64,000 bases of DNA from Ignavibacteriales bacterium. GTDB taxonomy: Bacteria > Bacteroidota > Ignavibacteria > Ignavibacteriales > Ignavibacteriaceae. This document shows positions 8,908 through 17,726 of this stretch, piece after piece. The translations under genes were made by a program, and so were the position numbers. The first letter of the stretch is position 1; every line of letters starts with the position of its first letter. A model generated the notes under the pieces. The model did not search any database. It was given only the letters and a program-made list of their open reading frames with translations, and was not told the DNA's origin. The stretch covers positions 2,232,001 through 2,296,000 of the forward strand of contig CP065001.1 of assembly GCA_016700155.1 (NCBI GenBank), in the 5' to 3' direction.

Positions 8908-10242
8908 TTATCTGCGTTTTCTTTCTTCATTTGTCCTGTTGTTACCGGAACTATTGTTCCTTCCTGTTTGAGTATTTTCACGTCGAACCTGTGTTTCAGT
9001 ACGTTTCTGCTGTTCCTTTATTTCAGTACGTCTCTGTTCGTTTGAGGTATTGTTAGAACGATTTGTATTAGTTTCTCTTTTTACTTCTGTATTGCGGTTC
9101 GTTTGTGTTCTAACATTATCATTACGATTCTGATTTGATTCTCTTTTGATTTCCGTCTTCCGTTCAGTTACAGGAAGTTCTCTTTTTGTATTTGTTTCTT
9201 TTCTTTCAGTCTTAACATTTGTTCTGTCACGAGTTTCAACTTTCCTGGTATCATCACGTTTTATGATTTCTCTGTCATTCGATTTATTTCTCTCGATTAT
9301 TTCAGGACGTTTTTCCTGAACCTTTATATCTCTTTTGTTATTATTTCGATCATCAGTAACAACTCTCTGTGTCTCACGGGTCTTTGTTTCATCCTTACGG
9401 ACATCTTTTCTTCTGTCGCCGAGTTCAACATCGTTTGTTCTCAGAGTACTTTTTCTGTCAGAGCGTTTGATTTCTCTTGTATCAAAATCACCTCTTGAAA
9501 GTTCATCCCGTGAAGCCACAAATGTTCTTATTTCATTTTTATCTTTTCTATTCCGTACTTCCCTGACATCTGATACACGATTCAGTTCGCGTTCTCTTAT
9601 ATCACGTCCGGATCTTCTTCGAACGTCATCTATGTCCATTCCGCGGTTCTGTACTCTTCCATCAAAGTACCTGTAATCATGACGGTATTTAGTATTTGCA
9701 TGGATTCTGTATTTGTACTTATGTCCAACAAAATGATTGTAAACATAAGGATCACACATATATCTGTATTTTACAAAGTGCCAGTGATTGTAAGGAGTAT
9801 AATAGTCGTATGTAAAGTGTATTCCGACACCAATGCTGAATACTGCGTAAGGAGAAAGCGGAGCCCATCCAACATAAATGTCATCATATCTCCATTCGAC
9901 CCAGGCAGGAGCCCAATCATAATCAGGAACCCATAACCAGCCGTAGTAATCATCATAGTACCATCTTCCGTAATGATATGTTATGTATCCGAAGTCTTCG
10001 TATGAATCCCAGTACCATCCATCGGAAGTCCATATCCATTGACCGGTTCTGTAAGGAGCCCAGTCACGCCTCATTACTGTCGGGCGCCACACAACAACAC
10101 CGTAATCAAGTTCCATCCACGTTCCATAAGGAGTTAGTGAGGAATAGAATATTCCGAATCCTGCACGGTGAACAGGTGTGTTTGCTTCTGCTGCTGTTAT
10201 TGTCAGGATTATAAATGCGATTGTTAATAATGTCTTTTTCAT
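8908..10242 (-). CDS. Exported DUF6600-type protein with long charged tail
   Basis: A 444-residue exported protein with a signal peptide at 1-20 (cleavage near AEA-N). Residues about 25-180 are very rich in Trp, Tyr and Asp, in short repeats of the form GxWxxxxYGxVWxP, GRWYYDDYYGWLWVPDYDW and VGWAPLSP; this is the DUF6600 pattern found in Bacteroidota exported proteins. Residues about 200-444 are an Arg/Asp/Glu/Asn/Thr low-complexity tail with repeated K/R-RETN and NRN units, probably disordered, ending NEERKRR. The role is unknown; an envelope-surface or polyanion-binding structural role is only a guess. A strong GAGGTGATAAG site precedes the ATG. A long antisense frame (9335-9676) is a by-product of the biased composition. 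Confidence 0.8.
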   Translation of the reverse strand: MKKTLLTIAFIILTITAAEANTPVHRAGFGIFYSSLTPYGTWMELDYGVVVWRPTVMRRDWAPYRTGQWIWTSDGWYWDSYEDFGYITYHYGRWYYDDYYGWLWVPDYDWAPAWVEWRYDDIYVGWAPLSPYAVFSIGVGIHFTYDYYTPYNHWHFVKYRYMCDPYVYNHFVGHKYKYRIHANTKYRHDYRYFDGRVQNRGMDIDDVRRRSGRDIRERELNRVSDVREVRNRKDKNEIRTFVASRDELSRGDFDTREIKRSDRKSTLRTNDVELGDRRKDVRKDETKTRETQRVVTDDRNNNKRDIKVQEKRPEIIERNKSNDREIIKRDDTRKVETRDRTNVKTERKETNTKRELPVTERKTEIKRESNQNRNDNVRTQTNRNTEVKRETNTNRSNNTSNEQRRTEIKEQQKRTETQVRRENTQTGRNNSSGNNRTNEERKRR

Positions 10243-10269
10243 CTTATCACCTCATTTGGTTTTGATAAG
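10243..10269 (-). promoter_or_regulatory. Possible weak hairpin around the DUF6600 ribosome binding site
   Basis: CTTATC and GATAAG, 6-base inverted repeats at 10264-10269 and 10243-10248 on the minus strand, bracket the GAGGTG ribosome binding site, with the second arm directly before the ATG. If formed, the stem would put the site in a loop. Six base pairs is weak and may be chance. Confidence 0.2.
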
Positions 10270-10393
10270 AATAAGCCAATCATTATGCCAGTAAAAAACT
10301 CTGCTAAATGAGAATATTCAAATGATAATTATGGTTTATGTTTAATTTTATAAACAGGTATGCAGATTGTGTTTAGTATGATGGACAGCGAAC

Positions 10394-11530
10394 TCAGCGT
10401 TTAACTTTTCTGTCTTTCCAGGTAAAATTCCCAAAAGCACCTGCTATTCCGGCAATAACTATATAAGGGATGTGAAATATCTCAGCAGCAATAAATGGTT
10501 GAAGTATTTTTTTGTTAAATAAAATAACTGCTCCTTTTTTAAGGATCAGGAACTCAAGAATAAGTTTCAAAAATATTGATATTGAAAAACTTATAAAGTA
10601 AACAGGATTAAAAAGTCCAAGCACAAACTGAACAATCATCCCAATGAAGTATAAATAAAAACCAATTAGTTTCAGCACAAGAAATTTATCAGCATAGAAC
10701 AACCCTTTACTACTCCAGCGTTTTCTTTGGTTATAAAATTTTCTCAGTGATGAGTTCGGATCTGTCTTAACGATTGCATTTTTATTCAGACAAAATTTTA
10801 CTTCATACTTTGTTTCTTTGCTGATCTTCTGCATCAATAATTCATCATCACCGGAGGATAAATTCATTTGATCTGCAAAACCATTCACTTCATCATAAGC
10901 TTTTTTTCTGTATGCAAGATTTGCCGCATTACAAATGGTCGGTCGTTTAATACCTATCAAACCTGCACCGACGAGTACAAGTCCAGCAAATTCCAGTTTC
11001 TGCATTTTCCCGAAAAGAGTTTCTGAATCATAAAACTCAACCGGTCCGCTTATAAAACCAGTTTGAGCATCAAAAGATGAAACAAGTGACTTTAGCCAAT
11101 CAGGATTATGAAAACAATCAGCATCAGTTGTTACAATTATTTCACCTTTGGAATTCTGGATACCAAACCGTATTGCTCTTTTTTTGTGTGCGTGTTTTGA
11201 AAAATCCTCAGGCACTGAAATGACTTTAATGTTCGATTGTTTGATAGCTTCTAAAAGAATTTTGGCAGATTCATCAGTTGAAAAATCATCAACGTATATA
11301 ACTTCAAATTTTTCTAAAGGATAATTCTGTGTTTCAATACTTTTTAAGTTTGCTACAATATTTTCTGCTTCATTACGAAAAGGAATTATTATTGAAATAA
11401 AATCATCAGGAATTTTAGTTTCTGTTGCGGGTTTTAATTTCTTTAATCCGCGAAGTACTCCCGCCAAAAAATACAGGTAATGTAAAAGTAAAAAACTAAA
11501 AATCAGTACGGGAAAAGTATCAATCATCAT
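10394..11530 (-). CDS. Membrane-anchored family 2 glycosyltransferase
   Basis: A 378-residue GT2 enzyme. An N-terminal helix (about 7-27) is followed by the GT-A domain: SIIIPFRNEAENI (46-58), YVDDFSTD (79-86), the metal-binding TTDADC (134-139), a later SGDDELL and the QRKRW motif that closes the active site of processive and lipid-linked GT2 enzymes. Three or four helices follow at about 285-370. It probably transfers sugar from a nucleotide donor to a membrane acceptor on the cytoplasmic face; donor and acceptor are not deducible. It overlaps the upstream flippase-like gene by 11 bases, and that gene overlaps the radical SAM gene, so the three are one operon. Confidence 0.88.
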   Translation of the reverse strand: MMIDTFPVLIFSFLLLHYLYFLAGVLRGLKKLKPATETKIPDDFISIIIPFRNEAENIVANLKSIETQNYPLEKFEVIYVDDFSTDESAKILLEAIKQSNIKVISVPEDFSKHAHKKRAIRFGIQNSKGEIIVTTDADCFHNPDWLKSLVSSFDAQTGFISGPVEFYDSETLFGKMQKLEFAGLVLVGAGLIGIKRPTICNAANLAYRKKAYDEVNGFADQMNLSSGDDELLMQKISKETKYEVKFCLNKNAIVKTDPNSSLRKFYNQRKRWSSKGLFYADKFLVLKLIGFYLYFIGMIVQFVLGLFNPVYFISFSISIFLKLILEFLILKKGAVILFNKKILQPFIAAEIFHIPYIVIAGIAGAFGNFTWKDRKVKR

Positions 11531-12512
11531 TTCGTAAGAAGAAAAATATCAACCCGGTTATTGAAGGAACAAGAACATTCATCAGGAATAAAAATATTGA
11601 TGCGTTAAATGCCGCATAGTCCGGTTCGCCGATGAATGTTAAAAAGAACACTGACGCACCTTCACGTATTCCAAGCTCACCAATTGATACTGGCGGAATT
11701 ACTGTCTTAGCAAATACCATCAAACTGCCGGACCATAAATATCCTACGTAATTATTGTTATGCGAAAATGCTGCAACAAGTAGTGCGAATTGAATAATAT
11801 AACATAGGTAGAACATGAATGAATAAAGGAACATCTTAACAACAAATTTTCTTTCAAGATGTTTTATGACTATAAACTTTCGTAAAAAACTCCCAACTTT
11901 TTCAGATGATTTTATTTTGTTGAATAAATAATTGTCCCAGAAATCAGGACTTATCAATAACATCACCAGCAGATAAAATAATGTAAAGAGTAAAATGAAA
12001 AGTGAAAGCACCACATAAAGTGTCACGTGATAGTAATAGTAAATAAAAACTATACTTCCGATTGCGCCAAAGAATGTTACGTTAAGTAATGGGAATAATT
12101 TATCTACAACAGTAGCAACGGTAACCTGAAGAAGGTTTCTTTCCTTTATAGCCATCGATCTGCCGAAGTACTCACCGATCCTTGCAGGTGTAAAAGCGCC
12201 TGCAGAGTAGCCGTAAAATAATGAAAGAAATATTTGTCTGCGGCTTTTTATTTCAAGAATTGTATTACAGCATTCTTTCCATTTTGCATATTGAAGAAAT
12301 ACATTTAAAACCAGAAGCATCATCGCAATTGCTATGAAAGATATTTCAGCTTGTTTAAATGCTTCAACAATTTTATCCGGCTCGATGTAGTTGATTATAT
12401 AAACCAATAGCCCTGAAGTGATTATCAACTTAACTAATATCAAAATGAAGTTTTTATTCTTTGCCCAGAAACCGTCAGCAGTAAAAATATTTTTTATTAC
12501 TCCGGATTTCAC
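11520..12512 (-). CDS. Flippase-like membrane protein (lysylphosphatidylglycerol synthase TM family)
   Basis: A 330-residue polytopic protein (about 8 helices) of the LPG_synthase_TM / UPF0104 family, recognisable from AGAFTPARIGEYFGRSMAIKE in the first half and PPVSIGELGIREGASVFF near the C-terminus. The family includes the flippase domain of MprF and many uncharacterised proteins beside glycosyltransferases, where translocation of a lipid intermediate is the usual proposal. No lysyl-transferase domain is present. The start is GTG at 12512, overlapping the stop of the radical SAM gene by one base, which suggests translational coupling; its own end overlaps the glycosyltransferase start. Confidence 0.87.
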   Translation of the reverse strand: MKSGVIKNIFTADGFWAKNKNFILILVKLIITSGLLVYIINYIEPDKIVEAFKQAEISFIAIAMMLLVLNVFLQYAKWKECCNTILEIKSRRQIFLSLFYGYSAGAFTPARIGEYFGRSMAIKERNLLQVTVATVVDKLFPLLNVTFFGAIGSIVFIYYYYHVTLYVVLSLFILLFTLFYLLVMLLISPDFWDNYLFNKIKSSEKVGSFLRKFIVIKHLERKFVVKMFLYSFMFYLCYIIQFALLVAAFSHNNNYVGYLWSGSLMVFAKTVIPPVSIGELGIREGASVFFLTFIGEPDYAAFNASIFLFLMNVLVPSITGLIFFFLRNDD

Positions 12513-13528
12513 TACTGCTCTAGCTCCAGTATATTTACTTTTAAACCTTCAGTGCAATTTGTGCACATTGATAAACCTTTTCTGTCAGATAAAACTCCCT
12601 GTCTGAATTTTTGATACTCATCAGATTTCCAGATTTCTTTAAAATTCTTTCCATTCAGTTTCCCTAACTGAAATTCGGCATCTTTGTCAAAACAGCACGG
12701 AACAACTTTACCATCCCATGTAATAACACTTGTTCGCCACAAAGCAAAACAATGATTTTTTAGTCCGGCATTGATTCTAAAACCTTTATCATCGACAATG
12801 TATCTTCTGTACTTAGGATTTTCAGGAAGGAAATATTTTGCATTCTCGAGTGAACTTATCTGCATTGTTTTAAATACAACTTTATCAACTCCTCGATCCT
12901 TACCATATCTCAACACTTCATCAAGCTGATGTTCATTTTGTTTCATCACAATGAATTGAAATTCAACAAATGGTTTTTTCATCCCAAGTTCATTTCTTCT
13001 ATTTATCAAAGCTTTCAATCCATCATCAGCTTGTTTGAACGTTCCGCCGACTCTATAGTTCTGATAACTTTTTTCATCAAGACCGTCCATAGAAAATATT
13101 AATTTGTCCGGCGCATTCTTTAAAACTGAGTCAACATTTTTTTCATTAATAAAATGTCCGTTTGTACTGATTGAGATATACACTTTATTCTTTTGTGCAT
13201 ACTCTATCATTTGAGGCAGGTTTTTGTTGATGTAAGGTTCACCTTGAAAAAAAAGCTGAACATAAAATCCGGTTCCCTTAATCTCATCAATCAGTTTTTT
13301 AAAGTCATCTGTTTTCAGCAATCCGAGCGGACGGGTTAACGCGCCTAATCCGGACGGGCATTCAGGACATTTAAGATTACAATGATTCGTCGGTTCAATT
13401 GAATATGAAATCGGCATTCCCCAAATAACCGGTTTGCGCAATATTCTTGAGATAAAAAATGAAGAAACAATTTTCACGATGTTAATTGTTCTTCTTACTG
13501 TAAGAAATTTGAAAAGATTAATTTCCAA
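12512..13528 (-). CDS. Radical SAM/SPASM protein
   Basis: A 338-residue radical SAM enzyme. The 4Fe-4S/SAM motif is C50-NLK-C54-PE-C57, followed by QLFFQGEPYINK (the GGEP-type strand) and a TIM-barrel core ending with DKVVFKTM. The C-terminal SPASM-type auxiliary cluster region has HCFALWRTSV, VVPCCFDKDAEF and a late CTNC pair. Such enzymes modify peptides, or sugars and lipids in envelope pathways; the substrate here is unknown. The start is a TTG at 13528 with no clear ribosome binding site; the next in-frame Met would cut too close to the cluster. It is first of a three-gene overlapping operon with a flippase-like protein and a GT2 enzyme, which suggests an envelope lipid or glycan rather than a peptide substrate. 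Confidence 0.87.
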   Translation of the reverse strand: MEINLFKFLTVRRTINIVKIVSSFFISRILRKPVIWGMPISYSIEPTNHCNLKCPECPSGLGALTRPLGLLKTDDFKKLIDEIKGTGFYVQLFFQGEPYINKNLPQMIEYAQKNKVYISISTNGHFINEKNVDSVLKNAPDKLIFSMDGLDEKSYQNYRVGGTFKQADDGLKALINRRNELGMKKPFVEFQFIVMKQNEHQLDEVLRYGKDRGVDKVVFKTMQISSLENAKYFLPENPKYRRYIVDDKGFRINAGLKNHCFALWRTSVITWDGKVVPCCFDKDAEFQLGKLNGKNFKEIWKSDEYQKFRQGVLSDRKGLSMCTNCTEGLKVNILELEQ

Positions 13529-13712
13529 TTGAATGCATTAATTTTGAGTTCAAAATAACTAAATATTTTTACTCATAAAACTATTGGTCAATGTCACTGT
13601 CTCATCGTTACAATACAACAGAATCGTTCTCGTCAGGGGTTTATGTCCCGTTTGATAAGCATTTCACTTTTTATTACTTTTCTCACGTCAATTCCAAATT
13701 CTCGGAGAATTA

Positions 13713-15338
13713 ATGTTTATAAATTTCAGCGATATTCCAGGGCATCATAACTTATTTTTAGATTACCTTTATGAATTTGACAACGTAAAACATTTTTATA
13801 AAAATGATTTCAGAAATAAAGAAGCATACCTGAGTGTATTTAGAAAAGTATCAGAAAAATTTGATGAATTTCGTCCTGAGTTGGTAAACATTATTCAGGA
13901 ACAATACAGCGCTTTCAAACCTTCACACAAAACAGAAAAAAATATTTCCCTGCTCAAGTCCAAAAAAACTCTTGCCGTTGTGACAGGTCAGCAGCTTGGG
14001 TTATTTGGCGGACCGCTTTACACCTTATATAAAATAATCACGACCATAAAACTAAGTCAGTATCTCTCAGAGCGATATGATGAATACCAGTTTGTTCCTA
14101 TATTCTGGCTTGAAGGTGATGACCATGATTTTAACGAAGTACGCTACTTCAATCTTATCTCAGACAACAATGAGCTTGCCAAGTATACTTATGAAGAACA
14201 AATGGAAGATGAAGACAATAAGGGAAGTGTTGGAAGATTAAAATTCAATGAAAAATTAAATTCTGTTTTTGATGAACTGACAACTAAGACAAGAAAAACG
14301 GAATTCACTGAAGCATTGATGGAAAAATTAAAATCATCATATACAGAAAAGGAGACTTTTAAATCAGCATTTACAAAATTACTCTACTCACTTTTTGATG
14401 AGTATGGTTTGGTGATTTTTGATCCTCAGCATAAAAAAATAAAAGAAAGACTAATCCCGATCTTTAAAAAAGAGATTACAGATTTCCGCACACATACTGA
14501 AAAGTTAGTTAATGTTTCTGCCCACCTCGAAGAAACATATCATGCTCAGGTCAAAGTTCGTCCTGTTAATCTGTTTTACGCCAATGAGGAAGGACGTTAT
14601 CTGATTGAACCTGTTGAAAACGAGTTTCGCTTAAAAAGAAAACGGAAAAGATTCACTTACGAAGAACTGATAAACACAATTGAAACTGAACCGGAAGCAT
14701 TTAGTCCGAATGTATTGCTCAGACCTATTTGCCAGGATTATGTTTTACCGACAGCATTCTACGTTGGTGGACCAAGTGAAATCGCCTACTTTGCTCAGGT
14801 AATGCCGTTGTATGATTTTTATTCAATTGAAGCGCCGATTATTTATCCTCGCTCTTCTGCTACCTTACTTGAAAAAAATATTAATTCAATCCTGGAAAAG
14901 TTTAGTCTCACAGTCAAAGATGTATTCAACGATCCTGATAAACTAAAAAACCAGGTGGTTGGAACACTTTCCGATTCAACCATAGATGAGATATTTAATT
15001 CAACTTTTCAGCAGTTCGAACTCGCATTTGATCAGTTAAAAGAAAAATTATTTGAATTGGATAAAACGATTAGTGACTCAAGTACCCGTTACAAACAGAA
15101 AGTAATTAATTATATAGAAGAGCTGAAAGCGAAATCACTGGAAGCACAGAAGAAAAAGTTTGAAGTTACTTTAAGACAAATTGATAAAATTTCTGTGAAT
15201 GTTTTTCCCGGCGGGAACTTACAGGAGAGAGAAATTAATTTTATTCATTTCGCAAACCGTTATGGAGATAATTTTTTAAAGCTCGTTTTTGATGAACTTG
15301 CAATCAACAAGTTTGAACATCAGCTCATTAATCTTTAG
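13713..15338 (+). CDS. bshC: Bacillithiol biosynthesis cysteine-adding enzyme BshC
   Basis: A 541-residue BshC, which adds cysteine to glucosaminyl-malate in the last step of bacillithiol synthesis. Family signatures are seen at the N-terminus (GHHNLFLDYLYEF), VVTGQQLGLFGGPLYTLYK at about 88-106, and FVPIFWLEGDDHDFNEV at about 126-142, followed by PVNLFY, FSPNVLLRPICQD and YVGGPSEIAYFAQ, then the long C-terminal coiled coil (about 420-495). Length is normal. A CGGAGAAT ribosome binding site precedes the ATG. bshA and bshB are not in the window. It overlaps the converging ABC ATPase gene by 4 bases. Bacillithiol use is known in Bacteroidota and Firmicutes, which supports the lineage call. Confidence 0.95.
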   Translation: MFINFSDIPGHHNLFLDYLYEFDNVKHFYKNDFRNKEAYLSVFRKVSEKFDEFRPELVNIIQEQYSAFKPSHKTEKNISLLKSKKTLAVVTGQQLGLFGGPLYTLYKIITTIKLSQYLSERYDEYQFVPIFWLEGDDHDFNEVRYFNLISDNNELAKYTYEEQMEDEDNKGSVGRLKFNEKLNSVFDELTTKTRKTEFTEALMEKLKSSYTEKETFKSAFTKLLYSLFDEYGLVIFDPQHKKIKERLIPIFKKEITDFRTHTEKLVNVSAHLEETYHAQVKVRPVNLFYANEEGRYLIEPVENEFRLKRKRKRFTYEELINTIETEPEAFSPNVLLRPICQDYVLPTAFYVGGPSEIAYFAQVMPLYDFYSIEAPIIYPRSSATLLEKNINSILEKFSLTVKDVFNDPDKLKNQVVGTLSDSTIDEIFNSTFQQFELAFDQLKEKLFELDKTISDSSTRYKQKVINYIEELKAKSLEAQKKKFEVTLRQIDKISVNVFPGGNLQEREINFIHFANRYGDNFLKLVFDELAINKFEHQLINL

Positions 15339-16441
15339 ACTAAAGCCGCTTCAGTTTCAAAATCAAAAAAGTGGAGTTTGGAAGTATCAATAACCAATTC
15401 TTTTTTATTACCTGACTGAAGCATTTCTCGTGCAGGTACTCTTACGACAAATTGTGTTTCATCAACTTGGAAGTAAAGAAATATTTCATTTCCCATTGGC
15501 TCAACCACTTCAAGGTTAACATTTATCTGAGATTTATCATTCATAGTATTTGTCAATCCAGCATCATAAATATCTTCCGGTCTTATACCCATCCATATTT
15601 TTTTGTTGAGATGATTTTTTAATTTTGCTCCATAAGAATTATTCAGCGCAATCTTCATTCCGCTTTTGCTGCTTTCAAAATTAAGCGAACCATTTTGTGA
15701 AATCTTTCCTTCAAGAAAATTCATTGAAGGACTTCCTATAAATCCGGCGACAAATTTATTTGCGGGCTTGTTGTAAAGATTTAATGGCGAATCAATCTGA
15801 TGGATTACACCGTCTTTCATGATTACGATTTTATCACCCATTGTCATTGCTTCTGTTTGATCGTGAGTGACGTATATCATAGTCGCGCCAAGCCTTTGAT
15901 GCAGTTTCGAAATCTCTGTACGCATCTGTACTCTCAGCTTTGCGTCAAGATTGCTCAGCGGTTCATCAAACAAAAAAACTTTCGGCTTTCTTACAATCGC
16001 TCTTCCAACAGCGACACGCTGTCGCTGCCCACCAGAGAGAGCTTTTGGTTTACGCTCAAGATATTGTTCGAGTCCAAGGATCTTGGCAGCGTCGTTCACA
16101 CGGTTTTTTATTTCATCCTTATCAAACTTTCTAAGCTTTAATCCAAATGCCATATTTTCGTAAACGGACATATGCGGATAAAGCGCATAGTTCTGAAATA
16201 CCATTGCGATGTCTCTGTCTTTTGGCGATACATCATTTACCCGCTTGCCATCAATGTATAAATCGCCTGAAGATATTTCTTCAAGTCCGGCTACCATTCG
16301 CAATGTGGTTGACTTACCGCAGCCGGAAGGTCCAACAAGAACAACAAACTCTTTATCTTTAATTTCTATGTTTACATCACTGACAGCCTTGTTTCCGCCT
16401 TCATAGACTTTGGAAACATTTTTTAGAATTACTTCTGCCAT
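15335..16441 (-). CDS. Sugar ABC transporter ATPase, MalK/UgpC type
   Basis: A 368-residue importer ATPase of the carbohydrate CUT1 class. Walker A is GPSGCGKST (37-45), the Q-loop is in MVFQNYALYPHMSVYEN, the signature is LSGGQRQRVAVGRA, Walker B is VFLFDEPLSNLDAKLR and the H-loop is in YVTHDQTEAMTMGD. The C-terminal MalK-type OB/regulatory domain (about 240-365) includes WMGIRPEDIYDA. A GGTGAGGT ribosome binding site precedes the ATG. No permease or binding-protein gene adjoins it. The only CUT1 permeases in the window are at 54.3-57.4 kb and lack an ATPase, so this protein is the natural candidate partner; one MalK-type ATPase serving several importers is known in other bacteria. Confidence 0.93.
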   Translation of the reverse strand: MAEVILKNVSKVYEGGNKAVSDVNIEIKDKEFVVLVGPSGCGKSTTLRMVAGLEEISSGDLYIDGKRVNDVSPKDRDIAMVFQNYALYPHMSVYENMAFGLKLRKFDKDEIKNRVNDAAKILGLEQYLERKPKALSGGQRQRVAVGRAIVRKPKVFLFDEPLSNLDAKLRVQMRTEISKLHQRLGATMIYVTHDQTEAMTMGDKIVIMKDGVIHQIDSPLNLYNKPANKFVAGFIGSPSMNFLEGKISQNGSLNFESSKSGMKIALNNSYGAKLKNHLNKKIWMGIRPEDIYDAGLTNTMNDKSQINVNLEVVEPMGNEIFLYFQVDETQFVVRVPAREMLQSGNKKELVIDTSKLHFFDFETEAALV

Positions 16442-16444
16442 ACC

Positions 16445-17722
16445 TCACCTTTGTAATTGAGAAAGTTGAGCAATGAAATCAGGGTTTGAAATATTTACAC
16501 ATTCAAAGTTATTAACATTTGGTTCACTATTCAATAAGAGTGACAATATTGAAAACGCCATTGCGATTCTGTGATCGCCAAAACTATTAAAGATTCCATT
16601 CGTTTTTTTTATAGTGCCGGAAACTGAAAACCCGTCTTCATATTCTTCAATGTCCAATCCTAATAAACTTAAATTGTGAACAATTGATTTTATTCTATCG
16701 GATTCTTTCAACCTTAATTCACCGGCACCGCGGATATTGAAATCACCTTTTGCAAACACTGCTGCAACTGAGAGAATTGGTACTTCATCAATAATATTGG
16801 GAATAATATTTTCAGGGACCTCAACATTTTTTAATTCACTGCTTTTAACAATTATGTCGCCAAAAGGTTCACCGGAAAAAATATTTTCATTTTCAAATTT
16901 GATATCTGCACCCATTAATAACAGAATATTCAATAAGCCAGTACGAGTAGGATTTAATGTCACATTCTTAATTCGTAATTCTGAATTTTCATTTAACAAC
17001 GTCAACACTATAAAGAATGAAGCAGTTGAAAAATCAGATGGACAATAAAATTCTTTATGAACCGGATAATCTTTCCTGCTGAAGAATATTTCTTTTCCGA
17101 TGTTAGAATTTTTACAGGTTAAACCAAGCATTCTTTCAGTGTGGTCACGAGTTTCTACCGGTTCAATAATTTTACTTTCATCGTCTGAATGGAGTCCAGA
17201 TAATATAACAGAGGTTTTAACCTGTGCACTGGCAACAGGCATTTTATAATCAATAGAATTTATATTGTCTGCTGGGGATATTTTTATTGGCAGTGCATTT
17301 CCGCTTAAAGATAATTTCGCATTCATTTCTTTTAGTGGATGGATGACCCGATCCATCGGTCTCTTTAATAGCGATTCATCACCGGTTATTTCTGAATAAA
17401 AATTTTGAACAGACAATAAACCTACTAAAAGCCTTGCAGTCGTTCCTGAATTACCAGCGTATAAGGTCACAAAAGGTTTTTTGAATCCCTTATATCCACA
17501 TCCATCGACTATGACTTCATTACCTTTTACTGAGAATTCTGTCCCGATTTTATTTAAACATTCAATTGTTGAATTAACATCTTCACCATTTGAAATATTT
17601 TTTATAACAGATTTTCCCTTTGCCATCGCAGAAAATATTGCAGCACGATGTGAGATTGATTTATCGCCGGGTAGTTCAAGTTCGCGACTAAATGGCTTTA
17701 TTTGATTGAATTGCTGAATCAT
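16445..17722 (-). CDS. aroA: 3-phosphoshikimate 1-carboxyvinyltransferase (EPSP synthase)
   Basis: A 425-residue EPSP synthase, catalysing phosphoenolpyruvate addition to shikimate 3-phosphate in the aromatic amino-acid pathway. Motifs: GDKSISHRAAIFSAMAKG near the N-terminus (shikimate-3-phosphate and PEP contacts), LYAGNSGTTARLLVGLL (PEP-binding), RPMDRVIHPL, and the C-terminal RLKESDRI and GDHRIAMAFSIL. Length is normal. It is the last-but-one gene of a minus-strand run (folD, deoC, HicB-like, SpoU methyltransferase, aroA, then the ABC ATPase), with gaps of only 3-4 bases on each side, so cotranscription is likely even though the functions differ. Confidence 0.95.
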   Translation of the reverse strand: MIQQFNQIKPFSRELELPGDKSISHRAAIFSAMAKGKSVIKNISNGEDVNSTIECLNKIGTEFSVKGNEVIVDGCGYKGFKKPFVTLYAGNSGTTARLLVGLLSVQNFYSEITGDESLLKRPMDRVIHPLKEMNAKLSLSGNALPIKISPADNINSIDYKMPVASAQVKTSVILSGLHSDDESKIIEPVETRDHTERMLGLTCKNSNIGKEIFFSRKDYPVHKEFYCPSDFSTASFFIVLTLLNENSELRIKNVTLNPTRTGLLNILLLMGADIKFENENIFSGEPFGDIIVKSSELKNVEVPENIIPNIIDEVPILSVAAVFAKGDFNIRGAGELRLKESDRIKSIVHNLSLLGLDIEEYEDGFSVSGTIKKTNGIFNSFGDHRIAMAFSILSLLLNSEPNVNNFECVNISNPDFIAQLSQLQR

Positions 17723-17726
17723 AAAA

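Noticed and set aside
9335..9676. 113-residue plus-strand frame opposite the DUF6600 tail
   Set aside because: It mirrors the Arg/Asp-rich repeat codons of the real gene, has a Ser/Leu/Thr-biased composition, and has no ribosome binding site.
15800..16406. Several plus-strand frames opposite the ABC ATPase
   Set aside because: They are reverse-strand shadows of the Walker A to signature region, which is certainly coded on the minus strand.
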